Below are positions 1 to 8,559 of a stretch of 64,000 nucleotides of DNA, one piece after another. The notes under the pieces are model-generated. The model ran no database searches. It had not been told where the DNA came from and worked only from the letters and a program-made list of their open reading frames with translations. Position numbers and translations under genes: made by a program. Every line of letters begins with the position of its first letter. Position 1 is the stretch's first letter. The DNA comes from an uncultured Oscillospiraceae bacterium (GTDB lineage Bacteria > Bacillota > Clostridia > Oscillospirales > Oscillospiraceae). The DNA lies in contig CAKUAS010000004.1 of assembly GCA_934636655.1 (NCBI GenBank), positions 1 through 64,000 on the forward strand. The letters are read 5' to 3'.

Positions 1-138
1 GTTCTTAATTTCCGTTCTGCTCAGAATTTGTGGGACTTTGAACTCTCTTCCTGTTGCACTTAGTTTGACAATTCGCTCTTGCATTGCCGAGCCCAATATA
101 ATATATTTTTTAATATAAAGCTCACAGGGGATGAGAAT

Positions 139-1149
139 ATGAAAAAGAGACTTATCAGCATGCTGCTTTCGGCTGTTATTCTGTTTGCCTGCTTTGCTCC
201 GGCCGCGCTTGCCGACGGAGTGTGCGGCGAAAGCGTAAGCTGGACACTGTCCGATACAGGAGTTTTGACGATATCCGGAGACGGGGATATGGCCAACTTC
301 GAGGCCGGCGCCGCTCCATGGTACTCACAGCGCGACAAAGTGCGCAGGCTTGTCGTTGAAAGCGGAGTGACCTCCATCGGAAACGCCGCATTTTCAGGCT
401 GCGGCCTCATTGAAGATATCACCCTGCCGCTTACGCTGTATCGCATAGGTGACAGCGCCCTTGACGATACTTACGGACTCAAAAACGTGTACTACGCAGG
501 CTCGGTGGCTCAATGGAAGGCTGTCAATGTTGGCATTGGGAACAGCTTCGGCACGGCGCAGCTCGTCTGCGCGGATAAGTCTGAGCCGTTTTCCGATATA
601 AATGTCTGGTGTCACGATTATATCATCACCTGCTACATGGCAGACATAATAAACGGTTTTCCGGATGGGACGTTCCGCCCGGGGCTGAATGTCACCCGCG
701 CGCAGTTTATAACGATGCTGTATAACATGGGCGACCGTCCCGCAGCACCGAACACCGAGCTCGGCTTTGCCGACTCTGCGAGCGTTGCAAAAGCCTACGC
801 CGATGCTGTGAAGTGGGGCACAAAGGCAGGCGTTATCATGGGCTACGCAGATAACACCTTCCGACCGAACGAAAACATAAGCCGTGCCCAGATGGCGACG
901 TTTGCATATCGCTTCCTGCGTCTCGGTGTGAGTGATACGGTGCTCGGCGAGCTCAAGGGTCAAAACGATTTTCGCGATTACGGCATCATTTCCGAAAGCT
1001 ACAGGGAGGCCATCGATGCGATGGCAAATCTCGGCGTTATTCAGGGCTACCCCAATGGAAACTACGTCCCGAACGGTATTGCAACGCGCGGCCAGTCCGC
1101 TGCTGTTATGGCGCGCCTGCTGGTTGCTCTGACTACCCTGCGCGGATAG
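139..1149 (+). CDS. SLH-domain surface protein with leucine-rich (BspA-like) segment
   Basis: Secreted cell-wall protein. The start at 139 is preceded by AGGGG at a good distance and gives a classical signal peptide (MKKR, a hydrophobic run, cleavage near ALA-D at about residue 26); an upstream in-frame ATG at 79 would spoil it. Residues about 65-140 resemble BspA-type LRR_5 repeats (SGVTSIGNAAFSGC, ITLPLTLYRIGDSAL). Three SLH modules follow, recognisable by GFPDGTFRPGLNVTRAQF, GYADNTFRPNENISRAQM and GYPNGNYVPNGIATRGQ. SLH modules bind pyruvylated wall polysaccharide, so the protein is probably displayed on the surface. The ligand of the repeat part is unknown. A strong terminator follows directly. 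It is one of four intact SLH genes in the window. Confidence 0.85.
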   Translation: MKKRLISMLLSAVILFACFAPAALADGVCGESVSWTLSDTGVLTISGDGDMANFEAGAAPWYSQRDKVRRLVVESGVTSIGNAAFSGCGLIEDITLPLTLYRIGDSALDDTYGLKNVYYAGSVAQWKAVNVGIGNSFGTAQLVCADKSEPFSDINVWCHDYIITCYMADIINGFPDGTFRPGLNVTRAQFITMLYNMGDRPAAPNTELGFADSASVAKAYADAVKWGTKAGVIMGYADNTFRPNENISRAQMATFAYRFLRLGVSDTVLGELKGQNDFRDYGIISESYREAIDAMANLGVIQGYPNGNYVPNGIATRGQSAAVMARLLVALTTLRG

Positions 1150-1159
1150 AATTTGTATA

Positions 1160-1199
1160 GAAAAGCTATGTGGAAGCTCGTTTTCCGCATAGCTTTTTT
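1160..1199 (+). terminator. Intrinsic terminator after the first SLH gene
   Basis: AAAAGCTATGTGGAA pairs with TTTTCCGCATAGCTTTT around a short loop and ends in a T tract, eleven bases after the stop codon. Confidence 0.85.
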
Positions 1200-1246
1200 G
1201 TTATATTCTCAGACTTAACTTGATAGTATAATTCACCTGTAGATGA

Positions 1247-1277
1247 AACCCCTGTGTGACTATGTCACACAGGGGTT
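1247..1277. terminator. Perfect palindrome between convergent genes
   Basis: AACCCCTGTGTGAC, three loop bases and its exact complement. It sits between the stop of the left SLH gene and the stop of the minus-strand peptidase, about 30 bases past the latter's end. It lacks a clear T tract on either strand, so it may be a bidirectional terminator or a transcript-stabilising hairpin. Confidence 0.6.
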
Positions 1278-1310
1278 AAGCTGACAGGCGGCACTCTTCT
1301 TATGCTTAAA

Positions 1311-2756
1311 TTATCGTTTTTCCTGCGCGCGAATGAGATTTTTGTAGAAGCTCACCGCACCGGGCAGACAATTATACTCAATATTCTCATTCAGGCCGTG
1401 CATGCCCTTCATCTGCTCGGGGCCATAGATCACCGGAGCAAAGCGGATGCAGCTTTTGCACACAGGCTGATAAAACTGAGCGTCCGTAGCGCCGGTCATA
1501 ACATAGGGACTGACCGGGAGCCCGGGGAAGGTCTCGTTAATAACGGCCTCGACTTGCCGGAATGCATCGCCGTTTATATCGACAGCCGGAGTGTAGTCGT
1601 TCGAGTGGATGACCTCCATCTCAAGACCGTGTTTTTCGGCGACGCGGCGGATGATATCAAGGCTTTCCTTTTCACCCTGATGCGGGATAAAGCGCATGTT
1701 AGCGCTCACCGTCGCCTCCTGCGGCAGAACGTTGCACGCGTCCGAGCCCGACTGCATGGTGAATGCCACAGTCGTTTGCAGCATTGCACCGGCCTGAGCG
1801 CTGATCCTGCCGAGTACAGGCTTGAGCACTGGTGCAAACAGCCACAGATTGCCCATAACAAGCTTGAGCGGGAACGCGGCATATGGCGCGAGACTCTTGA
1901 ACATCGCGGCTACCTCGGGCGGGAACTCACGGCGGAAGTAATTATGTGTTTCAATGTCGTTAACGAAGGCTGCCAGCCGCGCGATGGGGGTATTTTTCGT
2001 CGGAGCGCTTGCATGACCGCCGGAGGATCGCGCCGTGAACTTAACGTCGCCCTTGCCTTTTTCAAACACGCCGACCATGGCAAAGTTGCCCTTCACGCCG
2101 CCGATGGGTTCGGAGATTATGCCGCCGCCTTCGTCGCAGACCAGGAACAGCTCAATGCCGCGCCTTTGCAGCTCTTTTACGATTTTCGGTGCGCCGTCTC
2201 CGGCCCACTCCTCAGTGCAGGACGAGGCGAGGTAAACATCGCACTTGGGCGTGTAGCCCTCCGTCAAGAGCTCCTCGACTGCCTGGAAAAATGCCATGAC
2301 GGAGGCTTTTGTATCGGCCGTTCCGCGTCCCCATACCTTGCCGTCGGCGATATCGCCCGAGAACGGCTCGTGATCCCACTTGCCCTCGGCGGGCACAACG
2401 TCCTGATGGCTCATCAGAAGTATCGGCATACCATTGCCCGAGCCCTTCCAATGGAACAGGAGGTTCCCGTCGATTACGGTTTTTTCGAGATTTTTGTGCA
2501 CGAGCGGGAACAGCTTCTCCAAAAGTTCATGGAAACCGAGAAACTTTTCGGCCTCGTCGGTATTCGCGTGCGATACCGTCTCATACTGCACCATTTCCGA
2601 CAGCTTGTGTGCAAGCTCGAGCGCATAGTCGTCGGCCTTTGGAGCGACATAGTCCGAATGCTTGTTAGGCGTAAGAACAGTGCGCACAACGGCAGCCGCA
2701 GGCAGAGACAGCGCCGCGGCGGCAGGGATCATAAACATGTTTTTTTTCATTATCAT
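1311..2756 (-). CDS. M20 family metallopeptidase (carboxypeptidase S / PM20D1-like)
   Basis: Zinc aminoacylase/carboxypeptidase of family M20, 481 residues. The N terminus is a hydrophobic stretch (MFMIPAAAALSLPAAAV) that probably anchors or exports the enzyme. Metal-site motifs are visible: LLMSHQDVVPAE (His and the catalytic Asp), WGRGTADTKAS (bridging Asp), SCTEEWAGDGA (catalytic Glu pair) and a late His in KGMHGLNENIE. The dimerisation lid domain lies between residues about 215 and 360. The ATG overlaps the stop of the upstream membrane-protein gene (ATGA), so the three minus-strand genes form one operon. Family members hydrolyse or form N-acyl amino acids and dipeptides; the actual substrate is not deducible. 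A second ATG two codons downstream is an equally possible start. Confidence 0.85.
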   Translation of the reverse strand: MIMKKNMFMIPAAAALSLPAAAVVRTVLTPNKHSDYVAPKADDYALELAHKLSEMVQYETVSHANTDEAEKFLGFHELLEKLFPLVHKNLEKTVIDGNLLFHWKGSGNGMPILLMSHQDVVPAEGKWDHEPFSGDIADGKVWGRGTADTKASVMAFFQAVEELLTEGYTPKCDVYLASSCTEEWAGDGAPKIVKELQRRGIELFLVCDEGGGIISEPIGGVKGNFAMVGVFEKGKGDVKFTARSSGGHASAPTKNTPIARLAAFVNDIETHNYFRREFPPEVAAMFKSLAPYAAFPLKLVMGNLWLFAPVLKPVLGRISAQAGAMLQTTVAFTMQSGSDACNVLPQEATVSANMRFIPHQGEKESLDIIRRVAEKHGLEMEVIHSNDYTPAVDINGDAFRQVEAVINETFPGLPVSPYVMTGATDAQFYQPVCKSCIRFAPVIYGPEQMKGMHGLNENIEYNCLPGAVSFYKNLIRAQEKR

Positions 2757-3421
2757 GCACCGGCTTTCTTGTAAAATCTATATGCTATGCCGATGGCGAG
2801 CGCACCGGCGGGGATTATCATGAAGCTCGTCGAGCCCGTGAGCGAGGGCACGAGGATGAAAAGAATGCTCATCACTATAAGCGGAGCTGCGGCGATCTTC
2901 ATATTGCCTCGGAAATACTTATATGCCATCGCACCGAACAGCGCGGGAACGACATTTTCAAACGCGGGCTGCAGGGTGGGGCTTTGAAGCACCGGCTGGA
3001 GCGGAACGAGCAGCGCAACACCGAGCGCGAGCACGATTATCGTCACCAGTGATGATGTCGCGATCGACAGAGTTGATACGATCTCATTTTCGGGAGTACC
3101 GGTCTTTGCACCGACGATGTCGCGCGCGTTGACGGCGCAGGGGATCTTCATATTTATAAGGTTGCCTGTAATGAACGCAAGATAGCCGCCGCCCGCGCCG
3201 AGCATAGGCGTATAGACGAGAAATTCGACCACGCTGCTTACCGTCCACACAAGACCGACGGACAAAAACGCCTTGCCGGCAGCGCCGATATCGGGCATCG
3301 CGCCGAGCACCTTTCCGATGAGAAACGGAGCGCCCACGAGCATTATTAGAACTATGGCCGAGCTTATGCGGCCGATAACATGTGTGCGCTTGTTGTAGCT
3401 TTCAAAATAATTGTTGTTCAT
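2753..3421 (-). CDS. Multi-pass membrane protein, partner of DUF5058-like protein
   Basis: 222 residues with five or six hydrophobic segments (for example IVLIMLVGAPFLIGKVLGAM and LVTIIVLALGVALLVPL). GGAGG lies eight bases before the ATG. A glycine-rich stretch (PMLGAGGGYLAFITGN) followed by a short polar loop looks like a re-entrant or pore segment. It lies between a DUF5058-like membrane gene and an M20 peptidase, overlapping the latter by four bases, so the two membrane proteins may form a transporter that supplies substrate to the peptidase. I do not recognise a named family; the function is inferred from context only. Confidence 0.7.
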   Translation of the reverse strand: MNNNYFESYNKRTHVIGRISSAIVLIMLVGAPFLIGKVLGAMPDIGAAGKAFLSVGLVWTVSSVVEFLVYTPMLGAGGGYLAFITGNLINMKIPCAVNARDIVGAKTGTPENEIVSTLSIATSSLVTIIVLALGVALLVPLQPVLQSPTLQPAFENVVPALFGAMAYKYFRGNMKIAAAPLIVMSILFILVPSLTGSTSFMIIPAGALAIGIAYRFYKKAGA

Positions 3422-3434
3422 AGTCCGGGCCTCC

Positions 3435-4187
3435 TTACATGAACAGCTTTACTACGACTGCCGCGGCCATGCCGACGAGCATACTCCCGGCGATAGAGAA
3501 GCTCTCCACCCAGGCGAGATTTTTCTTTTCCGCGAGGTAGATGAAACCCGCCATCACAAGGCCGGAGACAAATACGACGATCAGCGGAATGAAGCTTCCG
3601 GAAAAGGAGAACAGTCCGCCGCCGGAGACAAAGCCGCCTATGTAGCTGCCGATGTATGCCGAGACAAGTCCGATAAACATTGCGGTCATGGCAGTATCGC
3701 CGAAGCCCGCGCCGCCGGAGCTCTTTTTGCCGCTGCCGAGCTTGTTCAGGTAGCGCTTATTGAAGAATATCGAGAGTATCATGCCCCACATGATGCAAAC
3801 GCTCATCAAAAGCGCGATGGTAGCAAATCCCGAGGGGGTCATTTCGGCTGCCGATAGGGAGGACATGCCGACCTGCTCGGCCGCGGCCTGGGCGACCTGC
3901 GTTTCATAGTGCAGCGCTCCGATGACCGAAAGCCTCAGCCACGGCCAAGGAGTTCCCAAACTACCCGACAGTGCGATAACGCCCAGCAGGATACCGACAC
4001 TCGGCAAAAGCGAAAACGTAGCGCTCGAGGTTATCGCGCGCTTGAGCTTGGTGCGGTCGATGCCCATTGCGAGTCCCGCACGGTAAGCGCGCACCATAAA
4101 CACGGCGCATACCACGGCTACAAACGCGATAATGCCGCCGCAGATGGCGTACATAGGGGCGCTGTTTAGCAGCGAAAGAATATTCAT
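3435..4187 (-). CDS. DUF5058-like integral membrane protein
   Basis: 250 residues, about six transmembrane helices, first gene of a three-gene minus-strand operon. The start (SAPMYAICGG) and the segment with AGLAMGIDRTKLKRA followed by PSVGILLGVIALSG recall the DUF5058 family of uncharacterised Firmicutes membrane proteins. AGAAGGAG sits well placed before the ATG and a sigma-70 promoter lies 32 to 60 bases upstream. The likely role is as one half of a two-component membrane channel or transporter together with the next gene; no substrate is known. The family assignment is from memory of sequence style, not from a search. Confidence 0.65.
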   Translation of the reverse strand: MNILSLLNSAPMYAICGGIIAFVAVVCAVFMVRAYRAGLAMGIDRTKLKRAITSSATFSLLPSVGILLGVIALSGSLGTPWPWLRLSVIGALHYETQVAQAAAEQVGMSSLSAAEMTPSGFATIALLMSVCIMWGMILSIFFNKRYLNKLGSGKKSSGGAGFGDTAMTAMFIGLVSAYIGSYIGGFVSGGGLFSFSGSFIPLIVVFVSGLVMAGFIYLAEKKNLAWVESFSIAGSMLVGMAAAVVVKLFM

Positions 4188-4218
4188 AGCTATTTCTCCT
4201 TCTTGTCATGTAATTAAC

Positions 4219-4247
4219 ATTATATTTCCCACAGGGTAATAAGTCAA
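4219..4247 (-). promoter_or_regulatory. Promoter of the DUF5058/M20 operon
   Basis: On the minus strand TTGACT, 17 bases, TATAAT. The start codon at 4187 lies about 30 bases beyond. Confidence 0.75.
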
Positions 4248-4595
4248 TCGAAAGGGGAGAAAAGATTGGTACAATCCGTCTCTCGGAACGACGGCGAGAG
4301 GCGGATTTTCTTAACGCGTTCGATAACAATTTAACAACGATCTGTATCCCTCGGTTATTGCTGAGGTGGCCGAATACGGCAAAAACGGCCCTGCAGCCCA
4401 AGATACGCGGGTTTCGGGCGTTTTTATCCACTGATCAGGGGAATGTTCGGTATAACCTCCTGTCATGACGCGATTGTTAAAGTTCTTGCAAGGTATAAAT
4501 TAATAGAATATAATAGCTCCCAAAGAGTAAAATTTGTTAATACACTTTATAAGAACTGTCAGAAAAATTGCGGATAAATAGGAGAGAAAAGAAGG
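4248..4595. other. Divergent intergenic region with a 13-bp hairpin
   Basis: Non-coding stretch between the DUF5058 operon and the permease. It holds two outward promoters and, at 4273-4307, AATCCGTCTCTCG paired with CGAGAGGCGGATT (one G-T pair) followed by TTTTCTT. The hairpin looks like a terminator but no plus-strand gene precedes it. No riboswitch was recognised. Confidence 0.5.
4486..4514 (+). promoter_or_regulatory. Promoter of the anion permease gene
   Basis: TTGCAA, 17 bases, TATAAT, predicting an mRNA leader of about 75 bases. Confidence 0.75.
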
Positions 4596-5951
4596 ATGTT
4601 TGCACAGATAGCAGCAATAGTAATCTTTGTAGCGATGTTCGTGTTCATCGTTGCGGACAAAATAGAAAGGCACATAGTGACGCTCATAGCGGGGCTTTTG
4701 ACAATGATCCTCGTTTTCATAGTCGGCATGCACAGCTTTGGTGCGGCGATAGGGACGCTGAACCTCGATAAATTCTTCGAGCTCAGCTTTTGGTACTCAT
4801 CTGGTACGGAAGCTGCGGTGTCCAGCGGCGTAAACTGGGAAACGATCATATTTATAGCCGGTATGATGATAATGGTAGAGGGCATGGCGGAGGCCGGATT
4901 CTTCCGCTGGCTGTGTATGCGCATAGCTAAGATGGTGAGCTATAAGCCGATAGCCATCTTCCTTACGTTCATGCTGCTGTCGGCATTTTTGGCGATGTTT
5001 ATCGACAGCATAACGGTCATACTGTTCCTCGCGGCGGTGACGATAGAGCTTGCAAAGCTTCTTAAATTTAACCCCGTACCGTTCATATTGGCCGAGATAT
5101 TCTGCGCAAACCTCGGCGGCAGCGCGACGATGTGCGGTGATCCCCCGAATATAATCATCGGTACGACGCTCGGTTACAGCTTCGGAGATTTTCTGTTTAA
5201 CACCGGCTCCATAGCGCTCGTAGCGCTCATATTCGCTGTCGTATACTTCTATTTCGTGTTCGGCCGCGGCATAAAGAAAGCGACTGTCGCGATAGACGAG
5301 AGCACGCTCATCGAGCCGCGCGATGCGATAACCGACAAGGGCAAATTCGCGTCGAGCTGCGTAATATTCCTGCTCGCCGTGGCACTGCTGGTAAGCCATT
5401 CGGCCACCGGCCTCACGGTGTCGACGATCGGTGTGTTTGTCGCTATACTGACGCTGCTGACGCAGGCCAAGAATGCGGGGAAGCTCCTCAAGAAGGTGGA
5501 TTACAAAACGCTGCTGTTCTTTGTCGGGCTGTTCATCGTGGTCGGAGGACTGGAGAACACCGGAGTTCTCGAAATGATCGCGGGCTTTATAGAGAGCATA
5601 AGCGCCGGCAATATCGTCCTCATCATGGTGATAATCCTGTGGCTGTCGGCGATAGCGAGCGCGCTTGTAGATAACATACCGTTTGCGGCGACGATGATAC
5701 CGGTCATACGAAGTTTGGCCGCAACAACCGGCTACGACCTACATGTCTTCGCATGGACGCTCGCAATGGGTACGGACCTCGGCGGCAGCGCGACCCCGAT
5801 AGGAGCGTCGGCAAACGTCGTCGGCGTCGCTCAGGCGAACAAATCCGGATACAACATAAACTGGGGCAACTACTGCAAGGCAATGATCCCGGTAACGATC
5901 ATCGCGGTCCTTGTGTCCATGGCGGTCCTGTACATAAAATATTTTGCATAA
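4596..5951 (+). CDS. SLC13/ArsB-NhaD family permease
   Basis: Integral membrane anion transporter of the ion transporter superfamily, 451 residues, 11 or 12 hydrophobic segments. Diagnostic features are the two inverted half-repeats, each with a helix-break motif: FIDSITVILFLAAVTIEL followed by NLGGSATMCGDPPNIIIG in the first half, and LVDNIPFAATMIPVI followed by TDLGGSATPIGASANVVG in the second. These G-S-A-T/P-x-G loops form the substrate and sodium sites in SLC13 and ArsB/NhaD proteins. Substrate could be a dicarboxylate, sulfate or other anion; no ars or other informative partner gene is near. It stands alone between its own promoter and terminator. Confidence 0.85.
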   Translation: MFAQIAAIVIFVAMFVFIVADKIERHIVTLIAGLLTMILVFIVGMHSFGAAIGTLNLDKFFELSFWYSSGTEAAVSSGVNWETIIFIAGMMIMVEGMAEAGFFRWLCMRIAKMVSYKPIAIFLTFMLLSAFLAMFIDSITVILFLAAVTIELAKLLKFNPVPFILAEIFCANLGGSATMCGDPPNIIIGTTLGYSFGDFLFNTGSIALVALIFAVVYFYFVFGRGIKKATVAIDESTLIEPRDAITDKGKFASSCVIFLLAVALLVSHSATGLTVSTIGVFVAILTLLTQAKNAGKLLKKVDYKTLLFFVGLFIVVGGLENTGVLEMIAGFIESISAGNIVLIMVIILWLSAIASALVDNIPFAATMIPVIRSLAATTGYDLHVFAWTLAMGTDLGGSATPIGASANVVGVAQANKSGYNINWGNYCKAMIPVTIIAVLVSMAVLYIKYFA

Positions 5952-5961
5952 GCTAAGTATC

Positions 5962-5998
5962 AAAGACCCGAAGGCGAAAGCTTTCGGGTCTTGCTTTT
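5962..5998 (+). terminator. Intrinsic terminator after the permease
   Basis: AAGACCCGAAGGC-GAAA-GCTTTCGGGTCTT followed by GCTTTT. Confidence 0.85.
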
Positions 5999-6114
5999 GG
6001 CCTGTGCAGAGCATAGTAAGGAGCGGATGTCAAAAAGTTTTGCGCAAGTCGATCTCTGATCTTTATATAACCTGTTGCAGTGGGAACAAAATCAGCGAAA
6101 TTAAATACAGCGGC

Positions 6115-6143
6115 TTGCATTTTTGTTAATTGCAATGTATCAT
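6115..6143 (+). promoter_or_regulatory. Promoter of the second SLH/LRR gene
   Basis: TTGCAT, 17 bases, TATCAT, giving a leader of about 70 bases that contains a perfect 11-bp hairpin. Confidence 0.6.
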
Positions 6144-6159
6144 GACATTAACAAAGCGT

Positions 6160-6188
6160 AGCTGTCAAAATCACACCTTTTGACAGCT
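6160..6188 (+). repeat. Perfect 11-bp inverted repeat in an mRNA leader
   Basis: AGCTGTCAAAA, seven bases, TTTTGACAGCT, ending 32 bases before the start codon. No T tract follows, so it is more likely an RNA stem or a protein-binding operator than a terminator. Confidence 0.55.
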
Positions 6189-6220
6189 GCCTGCGGAAAA
6201 TATAGAATTCAGGAGGAAAA

Positions 6221-7885
6221 ATGAAAAAACGAATTTTAAGCTTAATGCTCGTCCTGCTCATGGTAATGACCCTGGTGCCTGTGAGCGCTCTGGCTGCCGA
6301 CGAGACATTTATCAGAGGCGACTTCACCTATGAGATCGAAAACGGTGTTGCCTGCGTCAGGAAGTATAACGGCTCATCATCATCCGTCACGGTACCGTCG
6401 AAGGTCGATTACGACGGCGTGACCTATAAGGTCAGGAAGATACACAGAGAGGCGTTCAAAAATTGTACGTCAATAAAAAAGCTGGTGCTTCCCGAAACAA
6501 TGTCCAGCATTGGTGCACGCGCATTTGCCAACTGCACGAGTCTTAATTCGCTGACGATAAACAGTGATCTGCAGAGTGTCTATACTGTTGATAACACATT
6601 CTATAATATTGGTGCAAATTCCGATTATTTGGATGTTGTCTTCGGGCCGGAGGTCACTGCCATTCCCAGCAATCTGTTTGATTCGACATATTCAAAGACA
6701 GACGGATACTATCCCCATATTACGAGCGTGACGATTCCCGATTCGGTAACGTCGATCGGTTTGGCAGCCTTTGCAAACTGCCATGACCTTAAAAGCGTGC
6801 ATATCGGCAGCGGGATGAAGAGTATAGGCACAAAGGCGTTCCTTGAAACGGGAGTACAGTCTGTGACCATTGACGGGGACTGCACTATCGGAAAGTATGC
6901 CTTCATGTACTGCTATTATTTAAAGGATCTGACCATAAACGGAAACTGCAAGCTTATCGAAGGCTGCTTTGCTCATTGCACAGCGTTGGAATCAATAACG
7001 ATCAACGGAACTATAGCAGACACAATAAGCTCATCCCTCAGCGAAAATCCCGTTATATTAGTGCTGCCCCCGTTTAACAATGTCGGCAGCAATTCGGATT
7101 CGCTTGAGGTCACTTTCGGCCCGAACGTATCCAGAATACCCAAGCAGCTATTCGCTACGTCTTCATCGAAGAGCGGCGGCTACTATGCGCGCATCACGGA
7201 AGTTAATATCCCAACATCGGTAAATAGCGTAGGGGAATATGCATTCTACAATTGCCATGACCTGCGTACGGTCAACTACGATGGCTCTGCTATTGACTGG
7301 TCGATAGTCGAAGTTGAAAACTATAATGACTCACTGAAATCGGCAAGCTTTAAGTATGGCAGCGAGAGCATGTTTATAGATGTAAACGTCGGTGACTACT
7401 GTTATGATGCCGTAAAGTGGGCTGTAAATAATAACATTACAAGCGGAACCTCGGCAATAACATTTTCACCGAATGATCGCTGTACCCGTGCGCAGGTGGT
7501 CACCTTCCTCTGGCGTGCGGCGGGTGAGCCGAAAGCAAGCACGGCTGTCAGATTTTCCGATGTAAATCCCAGCGCATATTACTACGATGCTGTCCAGTGG
7601 GCAGTTGAAAACAACATAACTAAAGGTACGGGTGGCAACCGGTTCTCGCCCAATGCAACTTGCACTCGCGGCCAGGTCGTAGCACTCATGTATCGTGCAG
7701 CAAATTCGCCGAGCGTGAGCTCTGTGAGCAGCTTTGTTGACGTTGTGGCAGGCTCATATTGCTATGATGCCGTGAATTGGGCTGTCAGCAATGGCATAAC
7801 CATGGGAACCGGCGGCAATCGTTTCTCGCCTGATGCTCCATGCACTCGCGGTCAGGTAGTTACCTTCCTCTACAGAGCACAGTAA
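6221..7885 (+). CDS. Leucine-rich repeat (BspA-like) protein with three SLH domains
   Basis: Secreted surface protein of 554 residues. AGGAGG precedes the ATG; the signal peptide ends near ALAAD at residue 27. Residues about 60-375 hold LRR_5-type repeats, with recurring units such as TSIGLAAFANCHDLKSVHIGSG; a long unit with the segment GPEVTAIPSNLFDSTYSK recurs as GPNVSRIPKQLFATSSSK about 160 residues later, showing internal duplication. Three SLH modules fill the C terminus: YDAVKWAVNNNITSGTS, YDAVQWAVENNITKGTG and YDAVNWAVSNGITMGTG, each followed by a CTRxQVV motif. BspA-type repeats in gut bacteria mediate adhesion; that role is inferred here. Confidence 0.88.
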   Translation: MKKRILSLMLVLLMVMTLVPVSALAADETFIRGDFTYEIENGVACVRKYNGSSSSVTVPSKVDYDGVTYKVRKIHREAFKNCTSIKKLVLPETMSSIGARAFANCTSLNSLTINSDLQSVYTVDNTFYNIGANSDYLDVVFGPEVTAIPSNLFDSTYSKTDGYYPHITSVTIPDSVTSIGLAAFANCHDLKSVHIGSGMKSIGTKAFLETGVQSVTIDGDCTIGKYAFMYCYYLKDLTINGNCKLIEGCFAHCTALESITINGTIADTISSSLSENPVILVLPPFNNVGSNSDSLEVTFGPNVSRIPKQLFATSSSKSGGYYARITEVNIPTSVNSVGEYAFYNCHDLRTVNYDGSAIDWSIVEVENYNDSLKSASFKYGSESMFIDVNVGDYCYDAVKWAVNNNITSGTSAITFSPNDRCTRAQVVTFLWRAAGEPKASTAVRFSDVNPSAYYYDAVQWAVENNITKGTGGNRFSPNATCTRGQVVALMYRAANSPSVSSVSSFVDVVAGSYCYDAVNWAVSNGITMGTGGNRFSPDAPCTRGQVVTFLYRAQ

Positions 7886-7900
7886 CCCATAAAAATACTC

Positions 7901-7934
7901 AAGCACCGCATGGTTTTCCATGCGGTGCGTTTTT
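7901..7934. terminator. Bidirectional terminator
   Basis: GCACCGCATGG-TTTT-CCATGCGGTGC with a T tract on the plus strand and A residues on the other side; serves the SLH gene and probably the convergent Nudix gene. Confidence 0.85.
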
Positions 7935-8451
7935 ACATATTCAGATTATCTACTCCGTTGCGCATCTCGAACAGAAATGCGATGAAGCTCTTCATAAACG
8001 GGATAAATTCTCCCGTATCTATCATCGCGCAGATCTCATCGAGCGTTGCCCAGCGCGCGTCCATGACTTCCTCGGGCTGAAAGCAGATCTCATCGAGCGA
8101 AACATCCTTGACGATGATGTAGTAATCGTCAAAGCCATCCTCAAAGTTCACCGTCAGGCGAGGCCGAATGTCCGAAAAATCAATATCGAGTCCAAGCTCT
8201 TCTCGCAGCTCGCGGCGCATGGCCTGCCGGCTTGTTTCGCCGCAAAGTGCACTGCCGCCGACTGTAACGTCCCATTTCTCGGGAAACGTCGGCTTCTGCG
8301 TGCAGCGCTGCTGGATCAGCAGCTTGCCGTCGGAATTGAATATCGCAATATGAACGACCATGTGGTAAAATCCATCGGGGTGTTTTTCACCCCTTATAAC
8401 GCTCCTGCCGGTCGGTATTCTGTCAACGTCGTATGCGTCCCATGATTCCAT
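7933..8451 (-). CDS. Nudix hydrolase (isopentenyl-diphosphate isomerase-like subgroup)
   Basis: Hydrolyses a nucleoside diphosphate linked to another group, using a divalent metal. The Nudix box is complete: GSALCGETSRQAMRRELREELG fits G-x5-E-x7-R-E-x2-E-E-x-G at about residues 65-87. The N-terminal part (WDAYDVDRIPTGRS and YHMVVHIAIFN) is typical of the YfcD/IPP-isomerase-like branch. I chose the ATG at 8451 with GGTGAT upstream; an in-frame TTG at 8496 would add 15 residues that do not match the family. It is convergent with the SLH gene and stands alone. The substrate is unknown. Confidence 0.8.
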   Translation of the reverse strand: MESWDAYDVDRIPTGRSVIRGEKHPDGFYHMVVHIAIFNSDGKLLIQQRCTQKPTFPEKWDVTVGGSALCGETSRQAMRRELREELGLDIDFSDIRPRLTVNFEDGFDDYYIIVKDVSLDEICFQPEEVMDARWATLDEICAMIDTGEFIPFMKSFIAFLFEMRNGVDNLNM

Positions 8452-8503
8452 TGTTATCACCGGAAATACAGTAGCATTTTTTGCACTCCGCGTCAAGAGA
8501 ATG

Positions 8504-8532
8504 TTGATATTGCCGCGGTAGGAGAGTATACT
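8504..8532 (+). promoter_or_regulatory. Promoter of the PNPOx-like gene
   Basis: TTGATA, 17 bases, TATACT, followed 28 bases later by the start codon with AAAGGAGG between. Confidence 0.8.
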
Positions 8533-8559
8533 TATTGAAAAACAAAAGGAGGCCGCATT

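Noticed and set aside
65..102. TTGACA and TATAAT before the first SLH gene as one promoter
   Set aside because: The boxes are 26 bases apart, too far for sigma-70; no properly spaced partner was found.
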